DNA of 64,000 bases from Siphonodentalium dalli (Eukaryota > Mollusca > Scaphopoda > Gadilida > Siphonodentaliidae). Where the stretch lies: NCBI GenBank assembly GCA_032622095.1, contig CP136064.1, forward strand, positions 215,464,205-215,528,204. The letters run 5' to 3'. The notes beneath the pieces were generated by a model. It worked only from the letters and a program-made list of their open reading frames with translations, was not told the origin of the DNA and did not search any database. Both the position numbers and the translations under genes were made by a program. Positions within the stretch are counted from its first letter, which is position 1; every line of letters begins with the position of its first letter. This document shows positions 1 to 12,100 of the stretch, one piece after another.

Positions 1-733
1 AAATAATGGCATCAATGAGATTAAATCCGAACGCAATGACCTTAGTAGCCAATAAAAGTTTTTAGGCGGATGGATATTTTGAGTGAGGGCTAACTCTTCA
101 AGAAATAATGAGGCCCAAAGATAGGGAGTGACGTCATCGGCTCATATCCGTGAATGAGACCATATCTTTCTGACCAATGAATATTTCAATTTGAATCGGT
201 TCATTAATTAGCTGTGTAATTAATCGGCAATGTTTGAAAGTTAAAACGTGATGTTCAATGTAGTGGAATGCGCCCAGAATGCGCATTATTTCGCCCTTTA
301 TATAAGTTCACGAAACAGGTGCTTGTCAGGCTCAAGTGCTAAAACTAAAAAATACAAAAAAATACAAAATATCATCAGGACTAAATGATAGGCCCCGTAT
401 GATAAAGGCCTACGTACGGTGCCGTAACTAAATAGTCAGGGATCCAGAACGATGAAATGTAATTTGTGGTAAAAAAAATTGTGTCTGATGCCCCAATCTC
501 AACGTCATGCATACGTGTACGGTGTCCAAATCCATTTTCAAAGAAAAATTATAACTAATGTTTTACTAAAAACAATAGGAATATTTATAATTGTTCACGC
601 TTATTTATAAACTGTACAAAAATAGAGCATTAATTAATGGCATGCATTGAAATATACATATTTGCTGTATATTATTATATGAAATTCACTGTTTGGTAAA
701 CATAGGGCCTATAGACAGAACACAACGCGCATC
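1..733. other. Left-edge intergenic DNA, no gene seen
   Basis: AT-rich sequence with no open frame that resembles a protein and no repeat that I could pair with another part of the window. The nearest gene is PHB1, which starts at 3106. It may hold distal regulatory DNA, but nothing in it identifies such a site. Confidence 0.4.
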
Positions 734-1190
734 TTAAAGGCGCACTTAATTTTCAACCCCCAGATTATACATTAATTATATAAAATATATGCCATATTAT
801 ATATATACCATTTGAAAGAGGAAGCTCCAAAACATTGTATTATCAACTTATCCGGTGTAATAAACTGTGGACATGTTGTTTTTGTTGAGTTGCCAACGCG
901 TTTTGTCATCAAGAATGAAGTAAAAATCAGTATTATTTTCAATGCAGGGGGAATAACTCTATATATTAAAGATAGTGTTCTTCCCCTTCCATTGAAAAAG
1001 TTTGAATTCTGTTGCAATATGGGTGAAGTCTTCTAGTTATCTGTGGCCATCTTCTGAGACACAGATGTTTCAAATAGTTGTGAATTATAGCATTTTAATC
1101 ATATTTTATGGCATAGATTGTTATTAAAACCGTATATCAAGTCACTATAACAGAAATTATTGGCGACTCGAAAATTAAGTGGGCCTTTAA
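734..1190. mobile_element. TTAA-flanked MITE, family A, copy 1
   Basis: Inverted ends read AGGCGCACTTAATTTTC on the left and GAAAATTAAGTGGGCCT on the right, each directly bounded by TTAA (734-737 and 1187-1190). The interior shares the stretch around CATTTGAAAGAGGAAGCTCC with the copies at 18332-18730 and 53125-53331. No transposase is encoded. TTAA duplication with short inverted ends is the mark of piggyBac-type transposition, so this is probably a non-autonomous derivative; the superfamily is inferred. Confidence 0.75.
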
Positions 1191-1650
1191 GATATGCTTG
1201 GAACAAAATAGAATTGTCACAATTGCATGTGATGGTTAAGCATATTATAGGACAACATGGAATTGAATTGGGTTGAAAACTAATTCTATATATCGTATAT
1301 AATATCAGCATATATACATGTAGTGTGGTCGACATCTGCATAATTATCCGTACGGGTCAGGGGGCTGGGATGACTGTAGCCGTCCCAATACATTTTTAAA
1401 TTAAAAAAATCGGACAAATTTGGTAAAAAATTGGGCAATTCGGCGGAGAAATTTTGGTAATTTCAGGATAATTTTTTGCATCTATTATACTATATGCAAC
1501 ACATATTGGTAAATAGTCTGCATAGACTGTATTACAAGTATATATAGTCTATATTTATCATTTATGTAATGACCAGCCATGGCCATTCCTTAAGATTGTC
1601 GAAGACCAGCGCGGCATAAAAATATGTCAATTCTAATTATCATATATATA
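1191..1650. other. AT-rich intergenic DNA
   Basis: Low-complexity AT-rich sequence between two inverted-repeat elements. I see no gene, no RNA gene and no repeat shared with the rest of the window. Confidence 0.35.
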
Positions 1651-2370
1651 GAGGCCCTTTTCACATTTATTATTTATTTACGCTTTAAAAGCGCAAATAT
1701 TTGCGTTTAAGCGCAAATAACCTCTATCATTTGCGCTTAAGTGCAGATATTTACGCTTAAGCGTAAATCATTTGCGCTTAAACGCAAATAAAAATTAATA
1801 TGCATTGATTCCCCTGAATTAAATTTAAATGGCACAGGCCTAAACATATCACTAAAGTCTATATAGGCCCACCATATGAGGGAAGCGCAATCCCCCAGTA
1901 ACCCCAAGATCCCTTTTATGACCATGGAAATGGCATAGATCTGTGCAGGATATGTCTCTTTTATAAAATATACTAGATATCTGGGATGGAGACACAAATT
2001 CTTTGGGGCAGGGATGCTGATAATTTAACCCCTAATTCCCTATTTATGGCCATGGAAATGGTATATATCTGTGCAGGAGATGTCCCTTTAATAAAATATA
2101 CTAGAGCTCTGGGAGTGAGGCACCAATACTTATTGGGACACCAGGGACAGAGATGCTGATATGCATATGGAAATATGTTTTTTCTTCAACTTTCGAGTCA
2201 AAATGGGGCTACTACTACGGGCCCATGATAATATACTATGAAATGGACTCAATCAGAGGAAAGAAAGGGAGTGTCAGGTATTTGCGCTTTTAAAAGCGCA
2301 AATAAATTGATAGACACATATTTGCGTTTAATCGTAAATAAATAATACATGTGAAAATTCGAAGGGCCTC
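1651..2370. mobile_element. Inverted-repeat element with GCGCTTAAGCGC arrays
   Basis: The left end GAGGCCCTTTTCACATTTAT is matched in inverse orientation at 2340-2370, with a small insertion in the right arm. Next to each end are repeated palindromic words of the form TTTGCGCTTAAGCGCAAA: several near 1681-1790 and more at 2278-2340. The interior holds an imperfect direct repeat of roughly 130 bp (about 1905-2025 and 2040-2165, both carrying an ATGGAAATGG and a CTGTGCAGGA block). It is non-coding. Subterminal palindromic arrays resemble transposase-binding sites, but the superfamily is unknown. Confidence 0.6.
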
Positions 2371-2650
2371 CCATAATATCTACCTGCTATACATGTACGC
2401 ACGTACGGTACTTATATATAATTGCATGGGTATATACGTCAGTCAGAAACAGCGTACGCGTAAAACGAGAGGCAATGCATGGGCACAAATATTTTTAAAT
2501 ATAATATTCTTAAATTTACACGAGCAACACCGGGAACCCCAGCTAGTACAGCATAATATTTAACCGTGCATTGCTTTTTTGTATCGACAACATAACACTA
2601 ACAGTAACAAATACAGATCAAGCTGGGTACAACCAATATCACTGGTACAA

Positions 2651-2775
2651 CTTAGGTCCCCAGAATTAGTTTTTTTTACCCCATTCACCCCTGGCAATAA
2701 ATACTTAATCCTATAGATTAATCCTATATGATAAAGTATTATTGGGGTGGGGTCAATTTTTGTTATGGGAACCTG
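2651..2775. repeat. Degenerate hairpin related to the one at 51315
   Basis: An imperfect inverted repeat contains the pieces GGTCCCCAGAA, TAATCCTATAG and TATTGGGGTGGGGTCAATTT. The same pieces occur in order in the almost perfect hairpin at 51315-51436. It looks like an older, eroded copy of that fold-back repeat. Confidence 0.5.
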
Positions 2776-2826
2776 TTGTTCAACAGTGGTTGGGTACCCA
2801 AAAAGACCGATTCTCAAAGCTGGGTA

Positions 2827-2850
2827 CACAACACAACACAACACAACACA
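2827..2850 (+). repeat. ACAAC microsatellite
   Basis: A short tandem run of the pentamer ACAAC, about five units. It lies roughly 260 bp upstream of the PHB1 start codon. No function is implied. Confidence 0.7.
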
Positions 2851-2859
2851 ATACTACGA

Positions 2860-3105
2860 CAATGACTCCTTCATGTTCCAGATTTCTGTGGTATCTTTGT
2901 CCGTTTCCTAGTTCTTATTTTTGAAACAATCGACCTTCTGCTTACTTCCGGTTGCTTCCGACATGCCTCATTTTTAGAGTTTGCAAGATTGATTTCGTCA
3001 TTTTCCTCGAACATATATATTTCTGTCTACTCGTTTTTCACAAAAGAGTTGGCCAACTTACACTTAGTTTTTCAGTAGACACAAAAGTGGTATTGCCAAT
3101 AAAAA
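2860..3105 (+). promoter_or_regulatory. Candidate PHB1 promoter and 5' UTR with an ETS/GABP site
   Basis: This is the non-coding stretch immediately before the PHB1 ATG. At 2944-2952 it carries ACTTCCGGT, whose complement ACCGGAAGT is the consensus of the ETS factor GABP (NRF-2). That factor commonly drives nuclear genes for mitochondrial proteins. The site lies about 155 bp upstream of the ATG. No TATA box at a convincing distance is seen, which suits a housekeeping promoter. The transcription start cannot be fixed from sequence alone. Confidence 0.4.
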
Positions 3106-3193
3106 ATGGCGGCGAGGTTGTTTAATTGGATGGGAAAGATCGGCGTCGGATTAGCGGTCACTGGAGGCGTGGTTCAAACGGCGTTATACAATG
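3106..3193 (+). CDS. PHB1: PHB1 coding exon 1
   Basis: Encodes residues 1-29 and one base of the next codon: a basic start followed by the hydrophobic segment that anchors prohibitin in the inner membrane. The start is chosen because [13 protein letters not shown] aligns with the known N terminus of PHB1 without a gap. The context AAAAAATGG has A at -3 and G at +4, a good initiation context. The donor is AATG|GTAAAT at 3193/3194. Confidence 0.95.
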
Positions 3194-6100
3194 GTAAATG
3201 TCAAAGTACATGGTAACAGCCATTATAAATTAGAATAAATTGTAGTGGAACACTCTATATTGACTTATAACACAGAAGAAGACATCTGACATATTTCAAT
3301 CAGTAGCCGAGAGGTCAGATACCAAGTTTGTCTACATCTACAACTACCCAAGCAGTGCCTCCTATATACTAAGACAGCTGCAATGGCCTACTCTAGAACA
3401 GCGGCGTTTGTACCAATCACTTGTCATGTTCTATAAAATAAAAAACAACATTGTCAACATACGAGACACCGCTCCCCTCACAACATCGAGAGGTCATAAA
3501 TTCGTGTTCTTCTAAGTTCTAGGCTTCTAGACGTTTCGTACCTTGGTCGTTTCGTACAAAGACGTTTCGTACACTCTGGTCGATTCGTACCATTATTTTG
3601 GTTGTTTCGTACCAATCTTTTTGGTCGTTTCGTACGATCGGAAAAAACAATATTCTAGCGTAATTTTTTCAAGTTTTATTATTATAACGAAATAAAAGTC
3701 ATACATGAATAACAGTATTAATTAACAATAAATGAAAATGAATGAATGACACAAGTGTGAGTGCTTAATCAGTCTTCTGTGACTTCGGCAGCTTCGGCAG
3801 CTTCGGTGGTTTTCTTTGGGATGGGAGCGAATAATTTCGCGCAGGATTTCAGCAAGCTGCTGGTTCTCAGGGTTCCACCCTCGTAGTTTGCCCACAGGCA
3901 GAAAAGCTGGGCCTGATTTCGCCTGTATTGCAATCTTTGGTATCGCTTCAGCTTCTCTTCGCTGACCAGCTTTATGGTCATATCCGTCGCGGCAGTTTCT
4001 CGTCTTAGCATCGGAATCAGCCGATAAAACGGAATGTTTGTCTGTCTGTTTTTATACTGGATCCGACGATGCCACCCTTCCGTGTCGTTGTTTGTTCGTA
4101 TCGATCTTCCGAACACACACCATGTTGAGATTGGAAATGTTGTGGAATCAATCCATTGATGTTCTACATAGGTAAACAGCAACTGGATATCAGGACGGTT
4201 GACTGCAGGATGGTCGCGCAATTTCGAGAAGGCAGGCTCAATGTGTTCTGTAGGAATTAGCGGCAGTGCAAAGAGCTTCCTGAGTTGTCTGTAACGAAAG
4301 ATTAAAACATACATATATATGTCAACAATATCATTAGAATAAAGTTAAACATTAAAGATTTATAACTATTTACCGTAATTTATAATAAAAGTAAAATTAT
4401 TTTATGATTTTCAACTATAATATCTCGAGTTATCCATTCTACGAGATGTGATAAATTGATAATATATATTAATATTGTAATTACCTATATTCTTCACCCT
4501 TTTTGTTGTAAAGTGGACTCAGACCCTTCATCTGGATATGTCTGTTCACTGCTTGTGTCCAGTGAAAAAAACAACCTCGAAGTTCAACAGATGGTAGATG
4601 GTTACGAACAGCCTTCCATGTCGCTTTCTCAAAATCCATTGTCACGGTTTTGACGGCTGGTGGTGTAGGCAGCATGCGAAGAAGCGATTCAAATACCTAA
4701 AAAGATAAATATAAATATAGACATCGTGACAATTGTGAAAGCAATGATGTGATGCAGTAATTCTGAATTGAATTGATGTAACTGTAATGAAAAAATGATA
4801 AAAAAAATAATAACCTGATCATAGTCTTTTGCTCTTCGTCTAGTCATCATGACGTATACAAGCGGCACCTGCTTCATGTGGTCCGCTTTCCTCACAAAAG
4901 CATGGATTGTACACAGCTGCGTGAACGGATGTTTTACCATACTGAAAGTGCCGTCGATATACCAGTTCTTGGCTTTTGCTAAGACGGCCAGCTGGTCATT
5001 GGTGGCAAAGATCAAGTGACGTTGGTCGTCGAAATGGATGTCATCTTGTACGAAACCATCGGGAAGGAAGCCGACGTCTGTGATGAAGGTGTTGTCTCGT
5101 GGCTCTTTTGGTTTTATTCGTTGTCGGTGTCGGTTTGCCTGCCTTATGAGATTTTCCGGTTTCGACAGGTCGGCGCGCGGGTTGCGTTCGTATTCATCCC
5201 TTAGGAGGTCTTCTGTCAAAGTCGCGGCTGGGACGAAGATGTTGTCTGCCTGTGTCGCTAGCTGTCGTAGTTTTGCCGAAAGCTCGATGTCTAGGACGTT
5301 ATCTGGTCGGTGATTATGTTGTTGGTGGCCCTCTTTGTAGCTGGAGTTCTTCTCTGTTAAAGTCGCTGGACAACCACCTGTCTTTGGCCGGTGTGAACAC
5401 CACCAGTAAGTTGATACGTTGGTCACTCGTTTGATGGTATAGGTGTAGCCGTCGTTTCTCACCAGCTTCGGTTTTCCCCTCTTTGTTCCACATTCTACTT
5501 TCTTGTAGGTTCGACGGTGGTCGATGTCGATGTCCATTGGCGTTGGTTCTTCGATTAGAAGAGAAGGCTCATCGTGGTCCGAAGGGCAGTCGAAGGTCTT
5601 ATTGATATGGAATGTGGAGTGATCGATGATATTGTCGTCGGTCATTTCAATGTCGAAGTTAGCGGCTGATGTGTCGGTGGTTTGGCTGTTGACCGTCGTC
5701 ATTTCAATGTCGAAGTTGGCAGCTGGTATTTCGTTGGATGATGGTATGTCGCTGGTTGCGTACAGGTCGTTGGCTGTCTCCTCTACTGTGGTGACACGCT
5801 GACATTCAGTGCATATCCAGTCTATGGGAGATGCTGTTTTAATGGCCAATCTGTATGCGACAAGGCTGATCCCGGTATTGCATGTTCTGTGTTGCCATCT
5901 CTCACAACCTACAAATAATAAGAGCATTCATTATATTAAATATATGTATTTGGCGACGTATCGGTATATTGAATGTGATTGACGAATTCGACTTGTATTT
6001 GAAACGTATAAATAAAAATTACTAACCTTCGCACTGTAAACCGTGCTGTCTTGGACGCACTTCTCTGGAACACTCTAAACAATTCACGTCGGAATCTAGA

Positions 6101-9100
6101 TCAGTCATGGTTATTGTCTGAATGCCTTGCTCTTGCGATCCGCATCATTTATAGGAGTCAAGAAAAACAACACACTTATCACTCGCGAATGCTGTAAAAA
6201 CAAACCGTACGAAGTGTGAACTTGGTGATTAGTGCTTCTAAAGACTAATCACTGACTACAATTTTGTTGTAACAACATACCTGTATGCGGTATAATTTAC
6301 GAAACACAAGAAAAACAAAACGGTGACACATCAGCAAAGTGTGAAATCACTGATGAGCACTTCTAAAGACTAATCAGTGATCGGCAACCCTTCGCTGTAA
6401 CAACATACCAAGTATACTGAACAGACCTGGTACCGCCGTAATAGACATCTTTTCATTCAACACTATAGTAATTACAATTTTTTTTCCGATGGTACGAAAC
6501 GACCAAAAAGATTGGTACGAAACAACCAAAATAATGGTACGAATCGACCAGAGTGTACGAAACGTCTTTGTACGAAACGACCAATGTACGAAACGTCCAG
6601 CACCCGTTCTTCTATAGTACTATACTGGACCCAAATACATCCGCACCTCATTCTACCCTCGCACTATCCTTGCATGGAATTCTCTCGACCCTTCTATTGC
6701 TACCCTCACAGACCTGGACAAATTCAAATCTACTCTCTATACAGTATAGCGACCACTTTAAACTCCCATAACCAACCTGTACCAAATCTGAGTTTTATCA
6801 TGTTTTTAAATATAATCCAAAATTCACCAAAAATATTGCACAAAAATTGTATAGTTACACCTCATGCGCCTCCTTTAAAACTTCAGCATAATGAAGGTTA
6901 GGAGAAACCTATAGATAGATAGATAGATGTCCGGCTGAAAAGTCTCATTCAAGATTATTGAATTTGAATGGAGATCCGACAGGTCGGGCACATGTTGAAC
7001 GCCTAACTCGAAATATCGACACGCGCTTTTAATTTCATTAGTTAGACCACACGTGAAGCTTCACAGAAACACCATCGGTACAACTAATTAAAACAACCGC
7101 GGTGCAAACAAAGGCGATTTGATTAACACTTTTATGAGATTGATTAAACTTTTTATCGAACTTACGAATTGTGTACATAAAACTGCCGCTTCTGCATGTG
7201 AATTTACCTGGACCGTAGTTATGAAGGTTAACGACACGAGGTTACAACGTCTTGTCCGATTGGATAAACTGCTGGCATCCATTTACGAGAAATATTTTTC
7301 CCAAAGTGACTGGACTCCCATTCGGAGGAAGAAATACGGAAGCACGAGTGGTCAATACATTCGTATTCTACTGTATAATTTTACGCATCGCTTCTATTTT
7401 GTCGATATGGTTAAGCATGTGGCTTTCCATACGTTCTAACTGGTGAATTTCAATTGAAATCCTACTTATAAACACATAGCGAGAGCCAGTTTTAAGGAGC
7501 CAATCAAAATATTTGTTTCATTTTATCTTGGGATAAGATAAAAAAAATGGCATAGCAGAGCTGACACGGCAAGATTTACGGAAGGAATAGTCAACTGAAC
7601 ACTATTTTCTCTTCCGAATTTTAATGAAAACATATGGGTAAATCCTTAAGCAAATGTCAGTTAAAACATCAAGACTGTTGTGAGTAAATGAGCGGAAGGT
7701 ATTTTTGTGAAGCTCAATGTTATGTTGATCCAGTACAATTAAAAGCGCATGTCGATATTCGAGTTAGGTGTTGAACTGAAGCGACAGACATAAATCCCAT
7801 TAAAAATTTACTCTAGTGATCCGAATAACCGTACCCGTACGATTGTTAATTTTGGAGAAAAAATCCACCCCCTACGATTCTTATTCAAGCCCCTACGATT
7901 ATTTAATTTTGATCACCCATACTCCATGAATGATCGCATTATTCGTAGTTTTTAATCAAATGGCATGCATGAAACGGAATACGTTCAAAGAATTCGCGCA
8001 ACCGTCTGGCATCGCAATATAATCAATGATTTGATCCATGGGAAGTAACTCCATCCTCGCACGTGTCGCTATTTTGCAATTCGTGCGACCCTATTGCAAT
8101 AGACAGACCCCCCTCTGCGGGTATTGTTTATCGTTCATTATCGTTCAGTGAGGCGAACAAAGGTGACAACGCGTTATGTCTGTGTTTTTTTTTTTACAAT
8201 TGACGCGTTATTAACTAAGAAGTTAATCAACGTCTGGGGCTCACGTTTGAAAGTTTCTTTAATTAGAACACAATTGAGTAGTTGGTGGACCGATTCCGAC
8301 CAAAAAAAATTAATAGCATGAAAGTAAAAAGTATAAAAGTGTTGACGCAGTGTTCTCCGTTCAAATCAATGACATTGAAAAGGTTCTGCAAGAACCAGAC
8401 GTTGTCCGTGCTGGGTCGAGGAGTGTTTATTATAAGTTTTTGTTTGATAATTAAATCAGTGTTCTTCAATGATCTCCTTTTTCATTGACATTTCCACCCC
8501 CTACTATTATTCCGACCCCTACTATTATTAAAATTTGGCAAATTTTCCACCCCCTACTATTATTCCGACCCCTACTATTATTCGGATCACTAGAGTAGCT
8601 CAATTTAGCTACGTGAGCTCAAATGAGCTATTTAGCTCATTTGGCACCTGTGCCCGACCTGTCTGATGCAGAATGCCGACTTACCCCCCCTCCCATTTCC
8701 ATGAAGCTGAAACCCTCACTATTTTGTAAGGGAACGGGAAGATTCGCTCTCGGGAAGATTCGTCCAGGTATTTTTCGGCAATATCATACGACTTCCCAGT
8801 CGAGAAAATTTGTCGCCCAATGTTTTGAGTTTTTCAAAGAAATGTAACTCTAACATACCCGTTATTTAGTAAAAAAATCACCTTTACTAAATAACGGGCA
8901 TACCCAAAGAAGCACACCACAGAGAGACACATTTCAAGAATACTATAGGAAATAAACTTGGCAGAGTGGGTAGGCTTGGGGGAGGCGGGCGGTACTGTCT
9001 AACAAACTTCAGCCCAAAATGTTCTCGACGGGGAAGTCGTGTGAGATTGCCGCTTAGTCTTTGTCTTATTGAAAGACCATTTAGTTTCAACAACAACAAC

Positions 9101-12100
9101 TAAATTAGAGGGAGTATGGGGTTATTTCAAAGGGTCTTGATTAACTCATTTTTAATAATAACAGATTTTATTAGACAGATAAACATATTTACACAAGCTG
9201 ATAACATAATTGTTGTTCTTCTTCTTCTGACTGCTTTGACTCTAAAGTCATTCCAGTACTGGACTCCTTGTGCTATCTTCGCTTGTGCTTTCTCGTTTGT
9301 TCTTGACGCTATGTGCTGTTATACCCTTGTACATTTTAATTACACTTGTGCGCATGCGTTAGGCGTAACATTGTTAATTATTTAGTTTGCCACAATCGTA
9401 CTGCTATTGGAACTTTCATTAGTTCCATCAAAACGTTTGGAAGATATGATGTATGATTGGAAAGCCTCTACCATCTGTTTTCTCTCTCCTGCCTCCATCT
9501 CATTGTCATTCCCCGTAAGCACTTGTAGCCTCATCCTCACCTCTTCATCATCACCCGCATATACAATCGCTAAGTACCTCTCTTCCAATACTCCTCTCTC
9601 AATCTCAAACTTCTTGCACCTGTTAATATAATGGTCGATATCTTCTCTTGCTTCACATTCATCACAGGTTCCCAGAACATAAGGTGTAACAGAAATATAA
9701 ACAGTCAGTCAAACAAAACAATAGACATTTTAATTGAACGAATTGGACATATTATTTCTTTATTTGAAAAACATTAAAATTATTTAAAATACATTTAAAA
9801 TGGATATTTTTTATTTGAATCATACAAATATTAAAACATAAATACATCATTTTATTACTTTAATTGATCGTGATTTATTCTTAATAATATAATAATAATG
9901 ACCATTTTTATATAGCGATTAACCAGTTACTAGTACTTGCTCTAACACACTTGGTACAATATTACCCCAGTCATTTGTACAAGCCAACCAATGAACCGGC
10001 TGCAGCCATTGCAGGCGCTGCTCTAGTTTGATCAGATCATGCTCTGTTACTCATCACATTGACAAGCTGACTGGTACTCTTATAACACATGAGTGATGCG
10101 AAGCCGACACAGTACGAGCGACCTTGCTCAAGGGTCACAACAGCGAATACAAGTCCGACACGCTAACCACTGGACCACTGAGCTCCACATATTCTTGTCT
10201 TTGTTATCGGTGCTCTTGGTCTTCTTCTTCTTCTTATTTCTTTGCCTTGCCGATTCTGTATATCTTGGAGACTTCTTGTAGGAATTCTGATGTTCTTATA
10301 TCGTTCTGTGTTGCCATTTGCCGCATGTGTCCCAGTCAACTGCTTGCTGACAAGGACGTGCATTCCTATTACACTTGATATACGGGTAGTCTATGAGCTG
10401 ATTTTGACGGAGGTTATACGAAGGATGAACATGTGATATGGTGAAGTTTTGTTTTGTTTTTATGGAGTTTGGGATTTAACCCGGGAGGATTTGGAAGGGG
10501 CGGAACCCCTTCCCTACAACCTGTTATGGGATGTACATAAACATGAGATGATGAACATGGATGAAAATGATCTAGGCGTTATTTTTTTTTGGTCTTTGCC
10601 TTCTTTTTTCTTCTATTTTCTGATGTTGTTGCTGTTGTTGTTGTTTCTGGTTCTGAGGCGATGGCACTGGCTTGATTTTTTACTAGTTCTTGTAACTTTG
10701 CCATTGCTTTCTTTGCTTCCTTTGCTTCTGCCATCGCCTCCAGAGTGCTCCGAACAGCTAGGTGGTCCCTCGCCGAGTAGGTGGAACTGCCGCTGTTTTT
10801 GTTGAACATTGGTGGTGGAGATGGAGGACACCGGGATGTGTTGGTACTACAGTGTCCTTGGTGGAAGCGTGTCCATCTCCACCCCGAAGTCAGCGGCAGG
10901 GACGTCCGGGGTTGTATCCGCGTCCCTGTTTCCGCTGACCTCGGTGACGATGGCAGGGACATCCGGAATGACGACGGCGTCCCTGCTTCTGGTGGTGATA
11001 TCGTCCAGTTCTTCATGTCTGGGGGCCAAGTGGAGGGGAGCTGGGTGTCTGTCAGCCTTCCCCTGTCTCCACCTGGCCCTCCTGTCAGCGTCCCTGTGGC
11101 GACGGGCGGGTTTCTTCCTCTTCCTCTCGGTCCCGGTCTGAGTGGTCTGGCCCGTCCCGGACCGGTGGATTACGGTCCATCCAAGCCATGGCCGGCAGAG
11201 GGTTCTGCCGGGGTGACCTGGTACTCCAGTACCACATCCAGCCTGCCCGCGTTAGCATGGACATGCCAGCTAACACAATGGGCAGACTGGAAACCGCTCA
11301 GCATGCGCTAGACTTGACTGGGGTTTAATTCCATAACCGGTCAAGCCCGGCGACAACAAAAATCGATGGTCACTCAAGGGATTAACAAGGAGCTCTCATG
11401 GTGCGACCGTCCCCTTGAATGACCGGAACACGAATGTGATATGGTGAAGTCAATTTCATTCCGACTATATAGTCTAAAATTCTTTAGATCTGATGTGGTA
11501 AAACAAACAACTGATCAGTCCTAACTGAAATGCACTCAGCAAACTTATCTAAACAAACATCGAATAGTTCTCACTGAGATCATATCAGCATCCGAAAGAC
11601 GACTGAATATTCCACCGACTGTTATGTAAACACACTTGGTACCAACGTAAACAGAGTGTGAACAACTGTCAAAGATTTTGATACTTTTTCTCATTGAATC
11701 TTCATTAATCATAATTCCTTATAGTGCTCGAACGTGATATTTCGATTTACCCACACAATTTGTAAGTAATAACTTCGATTTATTCATGCAAAATATTCAC
11801 TCATGAAACATACAAATAAAGTTTCTTCATCATAAACCTAAAATAATCTCAGAAAATATGTCAAACAAAATAACGACAAAACATCATAAAAGTAATAACT
11901 TTGATTTATTCATGTAAAATATTCACTCATAAAACATACAAATAAACTTTCTTTATCCAGGGTTTCCGCTATGGGGTAGGGGAATGGGGCAGGTAGCTGT
12001 CAAGGGGAAAAATCCAGGTAAAAGAAGCCTGTTTTAGCACTGGTTGAACTACTTTCGTTATATCGGCCAATAGAATCGTGTGAGAGTAGAAATGGCAGAT

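Larger units (their letters stand above)
3522..6605 (-). mobile_element. Mutator-like DNA transposon (MULE), apparently intact
   Basis: A 3.1-kb element lies between about 125-bp terminal inverted repeats (3522-3647 and 6481-6605) with a 9-bp direct repeat outside. It encodes a complete, spliced DDE transposase on the - strand. The long repeats, 9-bp duplication and transposase type together define a Mutator-like element. It lies inside a LINE fragment in PHB1 intron 1, antisense to PHB1. Close agreement between the two ends and an open transposase suggest recent activity; that is inference. Confidence 0.88.
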
